From the NCBI GenBank assembly GCA_012729835.1, contig JAAYCK010000108.1, positions 1 to 64,000 on the forward strand: a stretch of DNA of 64,000 bases, read 5' to 3'. Source of the DNA: Syntrophomonadaceae bacterium. Lineage in GTDB: Bacteria > Bacillota > Syntrophomonadia > Syntrophomonadales > Syntrophomonadaceae. The notes below the pieces were generated by a model. That model was not told where the DNA came from, did no database searches, and saw only the letters and a program-made list of their open reading frames with translations. Both the position numbers and the translations under genes were made by a program. The first letter of the stretch is position 1, and every line of letters starts with the position of its first letter. Of this stretch, positions 8,281 through 16,260 are shown piece after piece.

Positions 8281-8826
8281 TTGCTAAATCACGATCTGGT
8301 CCGGGAACAGACCCGCAGCATCTTGACGCAGCTCCTGGAAGCGGGGACCTGGCGAAAGGGTATGACCCTGGTGGTATCCTGCAGCATCGGCCGTGTGGAA
8401 GGCAGGCGCGAAGACAGCACGGGAGATCCCGAATTGGCCAGAGCGATCCTGGATACCCTTCGCTCCGTAATTTCACCTGATATAAATCTGGCAGTACAAT
8501 GCTGCGAACATCTGAACCGCGCATTGATTGTTGAACGGGAGTTTGCCGAAAACTGCAGACTTGAGCCAGTCACTGCCGTACCCGTACCGGAAGCTGGGGG
8601 GACTTTTGCCGCGCTGGCGTATAAAGAATATTTTAGTGATCCGGTCCTGGTGTCAGCGATTCAGGGCGATATGGGGATCGATATCGGTCTGACCATGATT
8701 GGCATGCACCTGAGACCGGTACCCAAACCCTTGCTGCTGGATACGGAGATGATAGGCGGAGCCCGGGTAGTAGCTGCCCGTTGCCGACCCCGCTTGATTG
8801 GCGGAGCCAGAGCACATTACGAGTGA
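8281..8826 (+). CDS. DUF436 (YwlG/TIGR01440) family protein
   Basis: Conserved protein of the DUF436 family, recognisable from QCCEHLNRALIVER near residue 70, AVPVPEAGG near residue 98, GDMGIDIGLTMIGMHL near residue 128 and the end RPRLIGGARAHYE. The family is widespread in Firmicutes and its biochemical role is unknown to me. It starts at TTG 8281, seven bases after AGGGGG, and is only 11 bases after the double-cubane gene. Its presence inside a catabolic operon, rather than in its usual housekeeping setting, is unusual and suggests a sugar- or nucleotide-related role. Confidence 0.9.
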   Translation: MLNHDLVREQTRSILTQLLEAGTWRKGMTLVVSCSIGRVEGRREDSTGDPELARAILDTLRSVISPDINLAVQCCEHLNRALIVEREFAENCRLEPVTAVPVPEAGGTFAALAYKEYFSDPVLVSAIQGDMGIDIGLTMIGMHLRPVPKPLLLDTEMIGGARVVAARCRPRLIGGARAHYE

Positions 8827-8847
8827 GCAAACAGGAGGAATCATAAA

Positions 8848-9780
8848 ATGGACGTATTGGGACTGGGAACCGCCGCCATGGATATTGTAATGCAGTGTGA
8901 TAGCTTGCCACGGGAAGACGGTTTCTCTTTTATTCATACCGAACAGTTGCTGCCGGGCGGAAGCTGTGCCAATGTACTGGTTACCCTGGCTAACCTGGGG
9001 ATTTCTGCTGGCATGATTGCCGCCATCGGTGATGATGGGTACGGAATAGCATTCCAGGCCGATCTGGATCAATGCGGGGTGGATACCCAGTTTTTAATTC
9101 AACGCAGCTTGGGAACCACTCTACATACCTTTATCACCGTCGAACCCACCGGTTCACGGGCCATTTTTGCGAATCTGGGCAACAGCCTCCTCAGTTTGTC
9201 AGCAGAAGAGGTATATCCGGCGATGACCGACGGAATCAAAGTGTTCTATACCGACATGTTTCCTGGGAAACCGGCCATAAAGATCGCTGAACACTGCAAA
9301 AAATCAGGTATTCCGGTGGTTTTTAACCTGGAGTGTTCGCCCTCCTTTATGAAGCTGTGTGGAGTTACCAGCGAAGAGCTTAACCATATGATCGGGCTTT
9401 GCGATCTGTTTATGACCGGCAAAGAAGCCCTGATGGAATTGACGGCTTTAGGCGATTTCCAGCAAGCAGCCCGGCGGCTGAATGAACGGCATAACCCGCC
9501 TTTAGGCATGGTCACCACCTGGGGCGAAGGGGGGGCCGTCTGGCTATGTGGAACAGAAGAAATCAAGGCTTCTATCTATAAAGTACCAGCCATCGATACG
9601 ACCGGAGCGGGAGACGCCTTTGCCGGTGGTTTGATATTTAGCTATTTCCTGCAAAAAGCCACTCCGGAGATCGCACTTGATTTTGCCAGCGGCTGTGCAG
9701 CTTTAAAATGTACGCAGTTGGGTCCGCGGTTGAAGGGGGGGGAGCATTCGGTAAGAGAGCTTATGGCTCAATACCGTTGA
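8848..9780 (+). CDS. PfkB-family carbohydrate/nucleoside kinase
   Basis: Ribokinase-like kinase of 310 aa. The N-terminal GGSCANVLVTLANLG motif near residue 35 and the C-terminal DTTGAGDAFAGGLIFSY motif with the catalytic Asp (near residue 256) mark the family. It would phosphorylate a sugar or nucleoside hydroxyl using ATP. PsuK, the pseudouridine kinase, belongs to this family, so kinase plus PsuG-like glycosidase in one cluster is the known logic of pseudouridine breakdown. Substrate identity cannot be read from the sequence. AGGAGG precedes ATG 8848, and the binding lipoprotein gene follows. Confidence 0.92.
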   Translation: MDVLGLGTAAMDIVMQCDSLPREDGFSFIHTEQLLPGGSCANVLVTLANLGISAGMIAAIGDDGYGIAFQADLDQCGVDTQFLIQRSLGTTLHTFITVEPTGSRAIFANLGNSLLSLSAEEVYPAMTDGIKVFYTDMFPGKPAIKIAEHCKKSGIPVVFNLECSPSFMKLCGVTSEELNHMIGLCDLFMTGKEALMELTALGDFQQAARRLNERHNPPLGMVTTWGEGGAVWLCGTEEIKASIYKVPAIDTTGAGDAFAGGLIFSYFLQKATPEIALDFASGCAALKCTQLGPRLKGGEHSVRELMAQYR

Positions 9781-9812
9781 TTATAGAATCAAATACCAAA
9801 AAGGGAGGAAAA

Positions 9813-10886
9813 GTGAAAGTGAAAAAAAGTTTAGTTGTCGTATTGGTTTTGGCCTTATTGGTCAGCGTGATCGGATGCGGTAAAAAGGTCGAGGCTCCCA
9901 AGGATAATGCCCCGAAGGCTACTCAGGAGCAAAAGGTCGTCAATAGCGCATTCAAAGATACCGAGGCTGCTCTGCTCAAATCGCTGGAGCCTCTGCCCAA
10001 GGCCTCCAAGGCTTACAAACTAGCTGCCCTGGAAATCACCTTGGCCAACCCCTTCTGGGTTACTGTCAAAGAGGGTTATGAAGCTGGCGCCAAAGAATAT
10101 GGCGTTACGATTGATGTAATGTCTGCTCCCAAGGAAGATGATGTCAATTCACAGCTGGAAACCATGAAAACCTTGGTCAATAAAGACTATGATGCCATTG
10201 CTATCTCTGCTATTACACCATTTAATCTGGTCCCCGGAGTGGCAGCGGCAACTGAGAAAAAGATCCCCGTCGTCGCCGTTGGTACCAGTGTAGACACGGA
10301 GGCCGCCAAAAAGGCTAACGCCAAGATTGCAGCGTTTATAACCTCCAATTTCGAGGATCAGGGTAAGATGGGTGCTGAGTTCATTATTGATAAGATCGGC
10401 ACCGGCAAGGTTGCCATCATTGAAGGATTACCCGGTGCTGCCCAGAGTGAAGCCCGAAAAACCGGGTCCAAGAAAGCCTTTGAAGCCGCGAAGGGAGTAG
10501 AGTTACTGCCGATTCAATCGGGTAATTGGGATCGCCAGAAGGCTTATGATCTTACCAAAAACCTACTGCAGGCCAATCCGGATCTGAAGGGCATATTCTG
10601 TGCCAATGATGTCATGGCTTTAGGTGCGGTTGAAGCACTCAAGGCCGCCGGCAAGAAAGATCAGGTAACTGTAGTTGGTGTAGACTTTATTGACGATGCT
10701 CGTCAATCCATCAAGAACGGTGAACTGGATGCGACCGTGGCGATGTCTCCCTATCTGTTCGGCAAGGGCGGCGTCATTCTGGCCTTGAAGGTATTGGAAG
10801 GCCAAACCGTTAAGGATGACATCTATTGGACTCCCATGGCGGTGGTTGACCGCGGCAATGTGGATACCTTTGAGGGATGGAAATAG
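9813..10886 (+). CDS. Substrate-binding lipoprotein of the CUT2 importer
   Basis: Periplasmic-binding-protein type I (RbsB-like) lipoprotein. A Lys-rich N-terminus, a hydrophobic stretch and the lipobox VIGC put the mature N-terminal cysteine near residue 20. The mature part shows ribose-binding features such as ITLANPFWVTVKEGYEAGAKEYG, a repeated Rossmann pattern and FCANDVMALGAVEALK. GTG 9813 follows GGGAGG; GTG 9819 is equally possible. It is encoded seven genes after the ATPase but in the same direction, completing the importer. A clear terminator follows at 10899-10934. Confidence 0.93.
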   Translation: MKVKKSLVVVLVLALLVSVIGCGKKVEAPKDNAPKATQEQKVVNSAFKDTEAALLKSLEPLPKASKAYKLAALEITLANPFWVTVKEGYEAGAKEYGVTIDVMSAPKEDDVNSQLETMKTLVNKDYDAIAISAITPFNLVPGVAAATEKKIPVVAVGTSVDTEAAKKANAKIAAFITSNFEDQGKMGAEFIIDKIGTGKVAIIEGLPGAAQSEARKTGSKKAFEAAKGVELLPIQSGNWDRQKAYDLTKNLLQANPDLKGIFCANDVMALGAVEALKAAGKKDQVTVVGVDFIDDARQSIKNGELDATVAMSPYLFGKGGVILALKVLEGQTVKDDIYWTPMAVVDRGNVDTFEGWK

Positions 10887-10898
10887 TATAATACGTGC

Positions 10899-10934
10899 AA
10901 AAGGCTGGTAACGCTTGGTTTACCGGCCTTTTTT
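10899..10934 (+). terminator. Rho-independent terminator after the binding lipoprotein
   Basis: AAGGCTGGTAA pairs with TTTACCGGCCTT (one mismatch) around a short loop and is followed by a run of T residues. It ends just before the ribosome site of the DUF362 gene, so that gene either is reached by read-through or has its own start. Confidence 0.85.
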
Positions 10935-10953
10935 GCCAGGTGAGGAAGCCATA

Positions 10954-12024
10954 ATGAGTACGGTATATTTTGTTGATTTTAACGGGCGTAAAGATGACAG
11001 TACCATGCATAAGATGGAGCGGCTATGTAATGCAAGCGGGCTGCAGCAGGTCATTGCTCCCGATGACCTGACTGCTGTAAAACTGCATTTCGGTGAACTT
11101 GGCAATACCCGCATGTTGAGGCCTCAGTTTGCCAAAGTTATGGTCAGGTTGATCAAGGAAGCCGGGGGACAGCCGTTTTTAACCGACTGTAACACGCTTT
11201 TCTACCGTGAACGTTTCGAGGGGGTGCGTCATCTGCAGACAGCTGCTTTCAATGGATTTGACCAGCTTGGCATCGGTGCACCAGTTATAATCGCTGATGG
11301 GTTAAAAGGCCTGGACTATAGGAGCGTAAAAGCCGGACCGACTCTTCCCGAGGCCCGGATCGGAGCAGCCATCTATGAAGCGGATGCGCTAGTAGTGCTT
11401 ACTCATTTTAAAGGTCATGATGATGTGGGATTCGGAGGCATTATAAAAAACCTTGGCACGGGAGCTATAGCCCGGTCGGGGAAGCAGATCATACATTCCC
11501 ACTTAAAAGCCAACATCGATAAGACACTGTGCAACTTTTGCGGCCAATGTCTTGGTGCTTGTTCCCAAAATGCCATTTATCAAGATAACACCGGATATAA
11601 TATATTGCCTGACCGGTGTAACCAATGTGGTCATTGTCTGGTATTATGCCCGCAAAGAGCCATACCAGTACAATGGGAACGAGATGATACAGAAATGCAA
11701 AAAAAACTGGTGGAATCATGCCAGGCCGTCCTGAAGAATAAAACGGATAAAGCGTTTTTTGTCTCCTTCCTAGTAGATATAACTGCCTACTGTGATTGCC
11801 GGTCGTGGAGTCCGCTGCCCATCATCAACGATATAGGCATCCTGGCCGGTACCGACCCGCTTTCCATTGAACAGGCCAGCTATGATTTGGTCTCACAGGA
11901 AATTGTGCAAAACCGTGCCGGCAAGGATTTACGGGATTTTACCGGGGTAGATGGATCCTTCATGCTGCAATATGCTGAAGAAACAGGTTTAGGAAGCAGA
12001 GAATATCAACTGGTTAGGGTATAG
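10954..12024 (+). CDS. DUF362 ferredoxin-type iron-sulfur protein
   Basis: DUF362 protein with an embedded bacterial-type ferredoxin. The N-terminal half contains VKLHFGELGNTRML and LTHFKGHDDVGFGGIIKNLG, landmarks of the DUF362 domain. Two [4Fe-4S] motifs, CNFCGQCLGAC near residue 193 and CNQCGHCLVLC near residue 220, follow. ATG 10954 is chosen after AGGTGAGG. The C-terminal part carries a third group of cysteines (YCDC). As the last gene of the cluster region it could pass electrons to the corrinoid or double-cubane proteins, but this is inference. DUF362 proteins have no single known reaction. Confidence 0.87.
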   Translation: MSTVYFVDFNGRKDDSTMHKMERLCNASGLQQVIAPDDLTAVKLHFGELGNTRMLRPQFAKVMVRLIKEAGGQPFLTDCNTLFYRERFEGVRHLQTAAFNGFDQLGIGAPVIIADGLKGLDYRSVKAGPTLPEARIGAAIYEADALVVLTHFKGHDDVGFGGIIKNLGTGAIARSGKQIIHSHLKANIDKTLCNFCGQCLGACSQNAIYQDNTGYNILPDRCNQCGHCLVLCPQRAIPVQWERDDTEMQKKLVESCQAVLKNKTDKAFFVSFLVDITAYCDCRSWSPLPIINDIGILAGTDPLSIEQASYDLVSQEIVQNRAGKDLRDFTGVDGSFMLQYAEETGLGSREYQLVRV

Positions 12025-12029
12025 ATATT

Positions 12030-12152
12030 ATGAGGTACAAGCGCTTACCTATAGTGGAACAGCCCGATTTTGACAATCCGGACGAACTGAAGCATAAAAT
12101 CGAAGTAAGAACGGCGGAATTCGTCGAAGATATTCTAGCTATGCTAAAGTGA
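12030..12152 (+). CDS. Possible 40-aa protein
   Basis: ATG 12030 to TGA 12152 encodes 40 residues, beginning MRYKRLPIVEQP and ending FVEDILAMLK, charged and likely helical at the C-terminus. It begins only 5 bases after the DUF362 stop, which suggests translational coupling. The ribosome site is poor. It could be a real small protein or the remnant of a longer gene. Confidence 0.4.
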   Translation: MRYKRLPIVEQPDFDNPDELKHKIEVRTAEFVEDILAMLK

Positions 12153-12220
12153 TGATTAGGTGATTCTTGATATTGTAGCAATTGGATTAACGCGCCAGCT
12201 CCTTATAAAATCCAAAAGCC

Positions 12221-12307
12221 CCCCTTATATGACGAAAAACAGAAACAACTGCTATTCTCAGCAAACTGGAGTGGCAGTTGTTTATGGCTCCTTTCCACAA
12301 TAAGGGG
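12221..12307. repeat. Nested stem-loop element
   Basis: The outer arms CCCCTTAT (12221-12228) and ATAAGGGG (12300-12307) enclose perfect 10-bp inner arms AAACAACTGC (12243-12252) and GCAGTTGTTT (12274-12283). It lies in the 507-base gene-free stretch 12153-12659 and could be a small RNA, a dispersed repeat or a terminator-like structure. Confidence 0.5.
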
Positions 12308-12475
12308 AGATAAATTCGTTTGCAAATTTACCCAATGGCTGGTCGCCGTGGCTTTTCAGCTTTAGGCTGCCAGCTTCGGAGCATATTAAGTTGTAATGTG
12401 CACAAAACCATTATAACATACATAACGAATAAATATATATAGTATGAAATAGTTTAATATATAAATTGTTCGGGC

Positions 12476-12536
12476 TGAATGCAGAACAGTCAGTTGCACG
12501 GAGATTAGTCTTGTGTAGTTAGCTGTTCTGCATTCA
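12476..12536. repeat. 14-bp perfect inverted repeat with 33-base loop
   Basis: TGAATGCAGAACAG (12476-12489) and its exact complement (12523-12536) flank a 33-base loop. It is in the same gene-free stretch as the nested stem-loop at 12221-12307. No open reading frame of convincing quality lies in it. Confidence 0.6.
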
Positions 12537-12586
12537 ACATAATATAACTTGGGTAGTTTTATAATACAATTCCTACTGATTAAAGA

Positions 12587-12622
12587 AAAACGGTCAACAG
12601 AACTGCATCCGTTGACCGTTAT
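12587..12622 (-). terminator. Terminator of the minus-strand double-cubane operon
   Basis: AACGGTCAAC (12589-12598) and GTTGACCGTT (12611-12620) form a 10-bp stem. On the minus strand it is followed by TTTTTCTTT, a proper U-tract. It sits 38 bases past the stop of the DUF3343 gene. Confidence 0.85.
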
Positions 12623-12659
12623 CGATTTGTTAAGCATAGTTGCTGATTATCCTAAATGC

Positions 12660-12920
12660 TCAAGTACTGCGATATTTCCACTCTTTCCTGGCCAGAGAGA
12701 CGATCTTAATAATCTCAATATTATTTTCCACAATGATCTGCCTGATCAGAGGAAGGTCACCTTCATCCACCATCAAGGAAATACCGCAGCTCTTACTGGC
12801 ATCTCGCGGAGTCGGAGAAATCATGGCTTTGATGTCCTGTCCGTCAAGTTCTTTCTTAAGACGCAACCCCATATGATGATTGGGAAATAATACATACCAA
12901 TCATAAGAACTATTATCCAG
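12660..12920 (-). CDS. DUF3343 protein with non-standard start
   Basis: Small protein matching the DUF3343 pattern: YDWYVLFPNHHMG, ISPTPRDASKSCG and an acidic C-terminal half ending in NNIEIIKIV. Family members often lie near 2-hydroxyacyl-CoA dehydratase-like or selenium/sulfur-trafficking genes, with a conserved cysteine suggested as carrier. The homology begins upstream of the first ATG (12872). No ATG, GTG or TTG exists between there and the stop of the preceding gene, so I place the start at CTG 12920, eight bases after GTAGG; this is uncertain. The reading frame is the same as that of the double-cubane gene, separated only by its TAG stop and three codons. Confidence 0.7.
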   Translation of the reverse strand: MDNSSYDWYVLFPNHHMGLRLKKELDGQDIKAMISPTPRDASKSCGISLMVDEGDLPLIRQIIVENNIEIIKIVSLARKEWKYRST

Positions 12921-12929
12921 CTTAAAAAC

Positions 12930-14204
12930 CTACTTCCTCAGCATCTCCAGAAAAGCTTCTACTCTGGTCCGCAGCTGTTCAAAATCCTGCTCGCTGTAAT
13001 CCGTCTCGATGTGCATTATGGGCTGATTACGCTCAGTCAATGCCTGTTTGACCTGATAACTCTCAGTAGAGTAAATGTTGCAGAATTGCAGATTGGTATC
13101 AATAATACCATCCACCTTGTATTCATCGGCCAGGCGGACTATATCGTCTATCCTGGCGGTATTAGGCGTGAAACAAGCACAATTGGTCTTCATATATCTT
13201 TCGGCCAGTGCCCGAATCTGACCATCCAAAGTAGTTGCTGACTCATCGACCAGGTTTTCGAAATAGCGGGTACCGGTACAGGATTCTTCAACCACGACTG
13301 CTGCACCGAGACTCTCTACAATATGATGCAGCTTCCAATTGGGTATGGCCATAGGCGTACCGCTTATCATGATACGCAGGGCATTATCCGGAAAAACACC
13401 GGACCCGCTATTGATCCGTTGCTCCAGTTCGTCAGCCAGGTTATTGGCCATCTCCGCCGCCCGCGCAGGATCATCGTAGAAGTTGATCTGGGTAACCAGG
13501 AGCGCGTCTTTGCCGCTGATGGGCACCGGCGAGGCTTTTCTGGCATTGTAAACCCGCTGCAAAGCCCTGCGCTTGTTGTTTATTAGTTTAATGGCTTCTC
13601 CCAGAGATTCGGCGGTAATTTTATTGCCGGTGACCTTTTCTACCACGGCGATGAAATCCTTTATTTCAGCTTCAAAGGCAGCGATGTCTCGGTCCCGTTT
13701 CATCTGCGGGATATCAATGATGTGGAAGGGGACTTCACCGGCCAGTATCTCCCAGGCTTTCTTCTTGCCGTCGCAGGTAGTCTCACCCACATACATATCA
13801 GGGATTAAGAAGAAGGGACAAGTCTTGTCCAAACGTGCTCCGACAGAAGCCTTGATGAGTGGACAAGTATTGGCCGGCAGAACTTTTTCTCCGCCGGATA
13901 CCCAGAACTGTGATCCTCCGCAAAGCCCTGCCGCAATTCCGCCGGCGGCAAAGACCACTTCATCTGGCACATATACGCAGAAGGTTCCGAACACCTTTCC
14001 GCCTTCTTTTTGATGTTGTATCATCTCTGCCGGCCTGACCCCGTGAATCTCGGATACCACAAAATCGTAGAAATCCATGCCTTTCGGACGATTCTGCTGG
14101 GTGAGGTAAACTCCTCCAAAAGCCTCGGGTAGTACCTCGCACAGAACGTCATGCTTCTCCAGGTCCATGCCCAGATCGGTCCACATTTGCTGGTAATCAG
14201 CCAT
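12930..14204 (-). CDS. Double-cubane/2-hydroxyacyl-CoA dehydratase-like protein, copy 2
   Basis: A 424-aa member of the HgdB-like family with the cysteines of the stand-alone double-cubane proteins: GTFCVYVPDEVVFAAGG, GLCGG, NTCPLIKAS, DKTCPFF and GETTCDGKKK (residues about 85-155). It has an N-terminal extension of about 70 residues compared with copy 1. It is 80 bases downstream of its activator ATPase gene and followed by DUF3343. Such pairs perform ATP-dependent electron transfer at very low potential. Candidate substrates include small unactivated molecules or other metalloproteins; none is evident. GGAGG precedes ATG 14204. Confidence 0.9.
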   Translation of the reverse strand: MADYQQMWTDLGMDLEKHDVLCEVLPEAFGGVYLTQQNRPKGMDFYDFVVSEIHGVRPAEMIQHQKEGGKVFGTFCVYVPDEVVFAAGGIAAGLCGGSQFWVSGGEKVLPANTCPLIKASVGARLDKTCPFFLIPDMYVGETTCDGKKKAWEILAGEVPFHIIDIPQMKRDRDIAAFEAEIKDFIAVVEKVTGNKITAESLGEAIKLINNKRRALQRVYNARKASPVPISGKDALLVTQINFYDDPARAAEMANNLADELEQRINSGSGVFPDNALRIMISGTPMAIPNWKLHHIVESLGAAVVVEESCTGTRYFENLVDESATTLDGQIRALAERYMKTNCACFTPNTARIDDIVRLADEYKVDGIIDTNLQFCNIYSTESYQVKQALTERNQPIMHIETDYSEQDFEQLRTRVEAFLEMLRK

Positions 14205-14284
14205 TTACAATTCCTCCTCTTCTGTACTGAATATTGCTTTCCGTAAACAACTTTGTTGCCGTGGTAAGCTTGTTACTAACCGGT

Positions 14285-15049
14285 CTAAACGTTTTCCAGT
14301 GCCAATAATGCAGCACCCAGAGCGCCGGTGTACTGGCACGCCTCCGAGACCATTACCGGAGCGCCCAATTCTTCTTCCAGGGCTCTTTTAACGCCTTGGT
14401 TTATGGCAACTCCGCCGGTAAAGGCAATAGGCTCCTTTATTCCTAAGCGTTTGGCCATAGCCGCTACCCGCTTGCCTACCGACTGATGAAGGCCGGCAAC
14501 GATTCCGCCTTTTGGGTTGCCTTTGGCCATCAAGCCGATTATTTCAGATTCAGCAAAAACCGTACACATGCTGCTGATAGGCAGCCTTTGCGCAGGATCT
14601 TCAGCTGCCCCCAACTCACTTACATCAAGGCCCAGCGCCGTAGCCATCACCTGCAAGAAGCGTCCCGTTCCGGCCGCGCATTTGTCATTCATGGAAAAAT
14701 CAACGACCTGGCCCCGCTCTCCGATGCGGATTACCTTGCTATCCTGGCCCCCGATATCGATGATGGTGCGTACTTCCGGAAGCAGTTCGGCGATTCCCCG
14801 GGCGTGACACTTTATCTCGGTGACAGTCTTATCGGCCTGGTCAAAGGCGACTCGACCATAACCAGTACCGAATATCCTGGTTACCCGTTGGCCTTCAATA
14901 CCCGACTGATGCAGAAGCTGTGCAATAACTGCATCACTGGCATCCCGGGGACTCCAGCCAGTGGGAAATATAGTTTTGTGCTGAACACCGTCGCTGATAA
15001 GTATGCCTTTGGTAGCGACAGAACCTATATCTACGCCAATAACAACCAC
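14285..15049 (-). CDS. Activator ATPase of the dehydratase/double-cubane system (HgdC-like)
   Basis: BadF/BcrA/HgdC-family ATPase of 254 aa with an ASKHA fold: GVDIGSVATK at the start, DIGGQDSKVI near residue 98 and FTGGVAINQGV near residue 212. The two cysteines that hold the intersubunit [4Fe-4S] cluster of the homodimer are visible in NDKCAAGTGRF and SSMCTVFAESE. It would reduce the HgdB-like partner with ATP hydrolysis. It is the first gene of the minus-strand operon and is the only activator in the window, so it may also serve the paralogue at 7127-8269. Confidence 0.93.
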   Translation of the reverse strand: MVVIGVDIGSVATKGILISDGVQHKTIFPTGWSPRDASDAVIAQLLHQSGIEGQRVTRIFGTGYGRVAFDQADKTVTEIKCHARGIAELLPEVRTIIDIGGQDSKVIRIGERGQVVDFSMNDKCAAGTGRFLQVMATALGLDVSELGAAEDPAQRLPISSMCTVFAESEIIGLMAKGNPKGGIVAGLHQSVGKRVAAMAKRLGIKEPIAFTGGVAINQGVKRALEEELGAPVMVSEACQYTGALGAALLALENV

Positions 15050-15427
15050 TAATACCCACTCCCAATCCAGCTTAGACCTTGGCGATTTTCAAGTAAATTT
15101 CCCATGTCTAATTTAACACAAAACAAATTATATTTAAAATAACTAATGGTTATATCAATATTTTATCTGTGCTGGTGGATCTATCCTGAGCATATGTGAT
15201 AGGATGGCTTCCTTTAATCAGTGGGCAGATCGCCTGGAACCTGAGTCTGTCGATTGATGAACCTTTTAATAGGTGACTCTCGTTGGTGATTCAGCTAATG
15301 TGACTAACTAAATGATCTGAATAGGCTTATAATAAAATGAGAATTATCTCAATGGGGGAGTAACAGCAGATGGGGAGTAATGAATCTCGCCTGCTTCCAG
15401 AAGAAAGGAATATAAAGGGGATAACAT
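15050..15427. other. Divergent intergenic region
   Basis: These 378 bases separate the minus-strand activator operon from the plus-strand NYN gene and should hold both promoters. AT-rich sequence at 15110-15170 lies upstream of the activator. TATAAT at 15329-15334 and a small palindrome TGAGA-ATTA-TCTCA just after it lie upstream of the NYN gene. I see no credible open reading frame or RNA gene. Confidence 0.5.
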
Positions 15428-16177
15428 ATGGCAAATGATCGAAGGATAGCGGTTTTGATCGATGCGGACAATGTATCGGATAAATACATAGGGCCAATAT
15501 TTGAAGAAATATCTAACCACGGAACGGCCACTTACAAGAGGATCTACGGGGATTGGACCAAACCGCAATTATCATCGTGGAAGACAGTGCTGCTTAATTA
15601 TTCGATTTCCCCGATCCAGCAATATGCCTATACTACGGGGAAAAATTCTACCGATGCCGCGTTAATAATCGATGCCATGGATATTCTCTATTCGAACAAT
15701 GTGGATGGGTTTTGCATTGTTTCGAGTGATAGTGATTTTACCAAGTTGGCTGCTCGTTTGCGGGAAGCTGGCATGTTTGTTATGGGTATGGGAGAAAAGA
15801 AGACGCCAGCGCCCTTTATAGCGGCCTGTGAGATGTTTAAGTATATGGAGGTTTTATCGGCCAACACCGCTAATAGCGAAGAAACCAGTTTTGAAGGAAA
15901 ATCGGAAAAGCCGGTGGCGCTTAAAGAGGGCATGGCCACTACCGAAGAACTGATTGAATCCCTGAAAATTATCATAACGAAGACGTCAGATGAGGATGGA
16001 TGGGCGTTTTTGGGCGAGGTGGGCAAACGGCTTAATAAGCGCTATCCTGATTTTGATACCCGGAATTATGGCTACGCCAAATTGACGCCGCTGATATCGT
16101 CTTTAAAGGCATTTGAGATACAATCGAGAAAAACCAGCAATCCTAATATAACTCATAAATATGTGAAGAATAAATGA
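15428..16177 (+). CDS. NYN-domain nuclease with C-terminal OST-HTH/LOTUS domain
   Basis: A 249-aa LabA/DUF88-type protein. The N-terminal NYN (PIN-like) domain has the acidic metal-binding residues in VLIDADNVSDKY (residues about 9-20), DAALIIDAMD and VSSDSDFTKLAARLREAG. The C-terminal part (about residues 165-245) has the LOTUS/OST-HTH pattern ending in ISSLKAFEI. This suggests a Mg-dependent RNase or RNA-binding protein. A ribosome site AAAGGGG precedes ATG 15428. It stands alone and its target RNA is unknown. Confidence 0.9.
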   Translation: MANDRRIAVLIDADNVSDKYIGPIFEEISNHGTATYKRIYGDWTKPQLSSWKTVLLNYSISPIQQYAYTTGKNSTDAALIIDAMDILYSNNVDGFCIVSSDSDFTKLAARLREAGMFVMGMGEKKTPAPFIAACEMFKYMEVLSANTANSEETSFEGKSEKPVALKEGMATTEELIESLKIIITKTSDEDGWAFLGEVGKRLNKRYPDFDTRNYGYAKLTPLISSLKAFEIQSRKTSNPNITHKYVKNK

Positions 16178-16260
16178 TATTTAGATTGTTTTCAAGGCTG
16201 ATAATACGCTAGACTGAGTTTATGACTAAAGGTGAAATTTAGGGAAAAGGAGTGTTGCTA

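Noticed and set aside
12549-12890. 113-aa plus-strand open frame
   Set aside because: It is antisense to the DUF3343 gene and runs through the terminator hairpin at 12587-12622.
14486-15052. 188-aa plus-strand open frame opposite the activator ATPase
   Set aside because: It is antisense to a clear HgdC-family gene, has no recognised domain and no good ribosome site.
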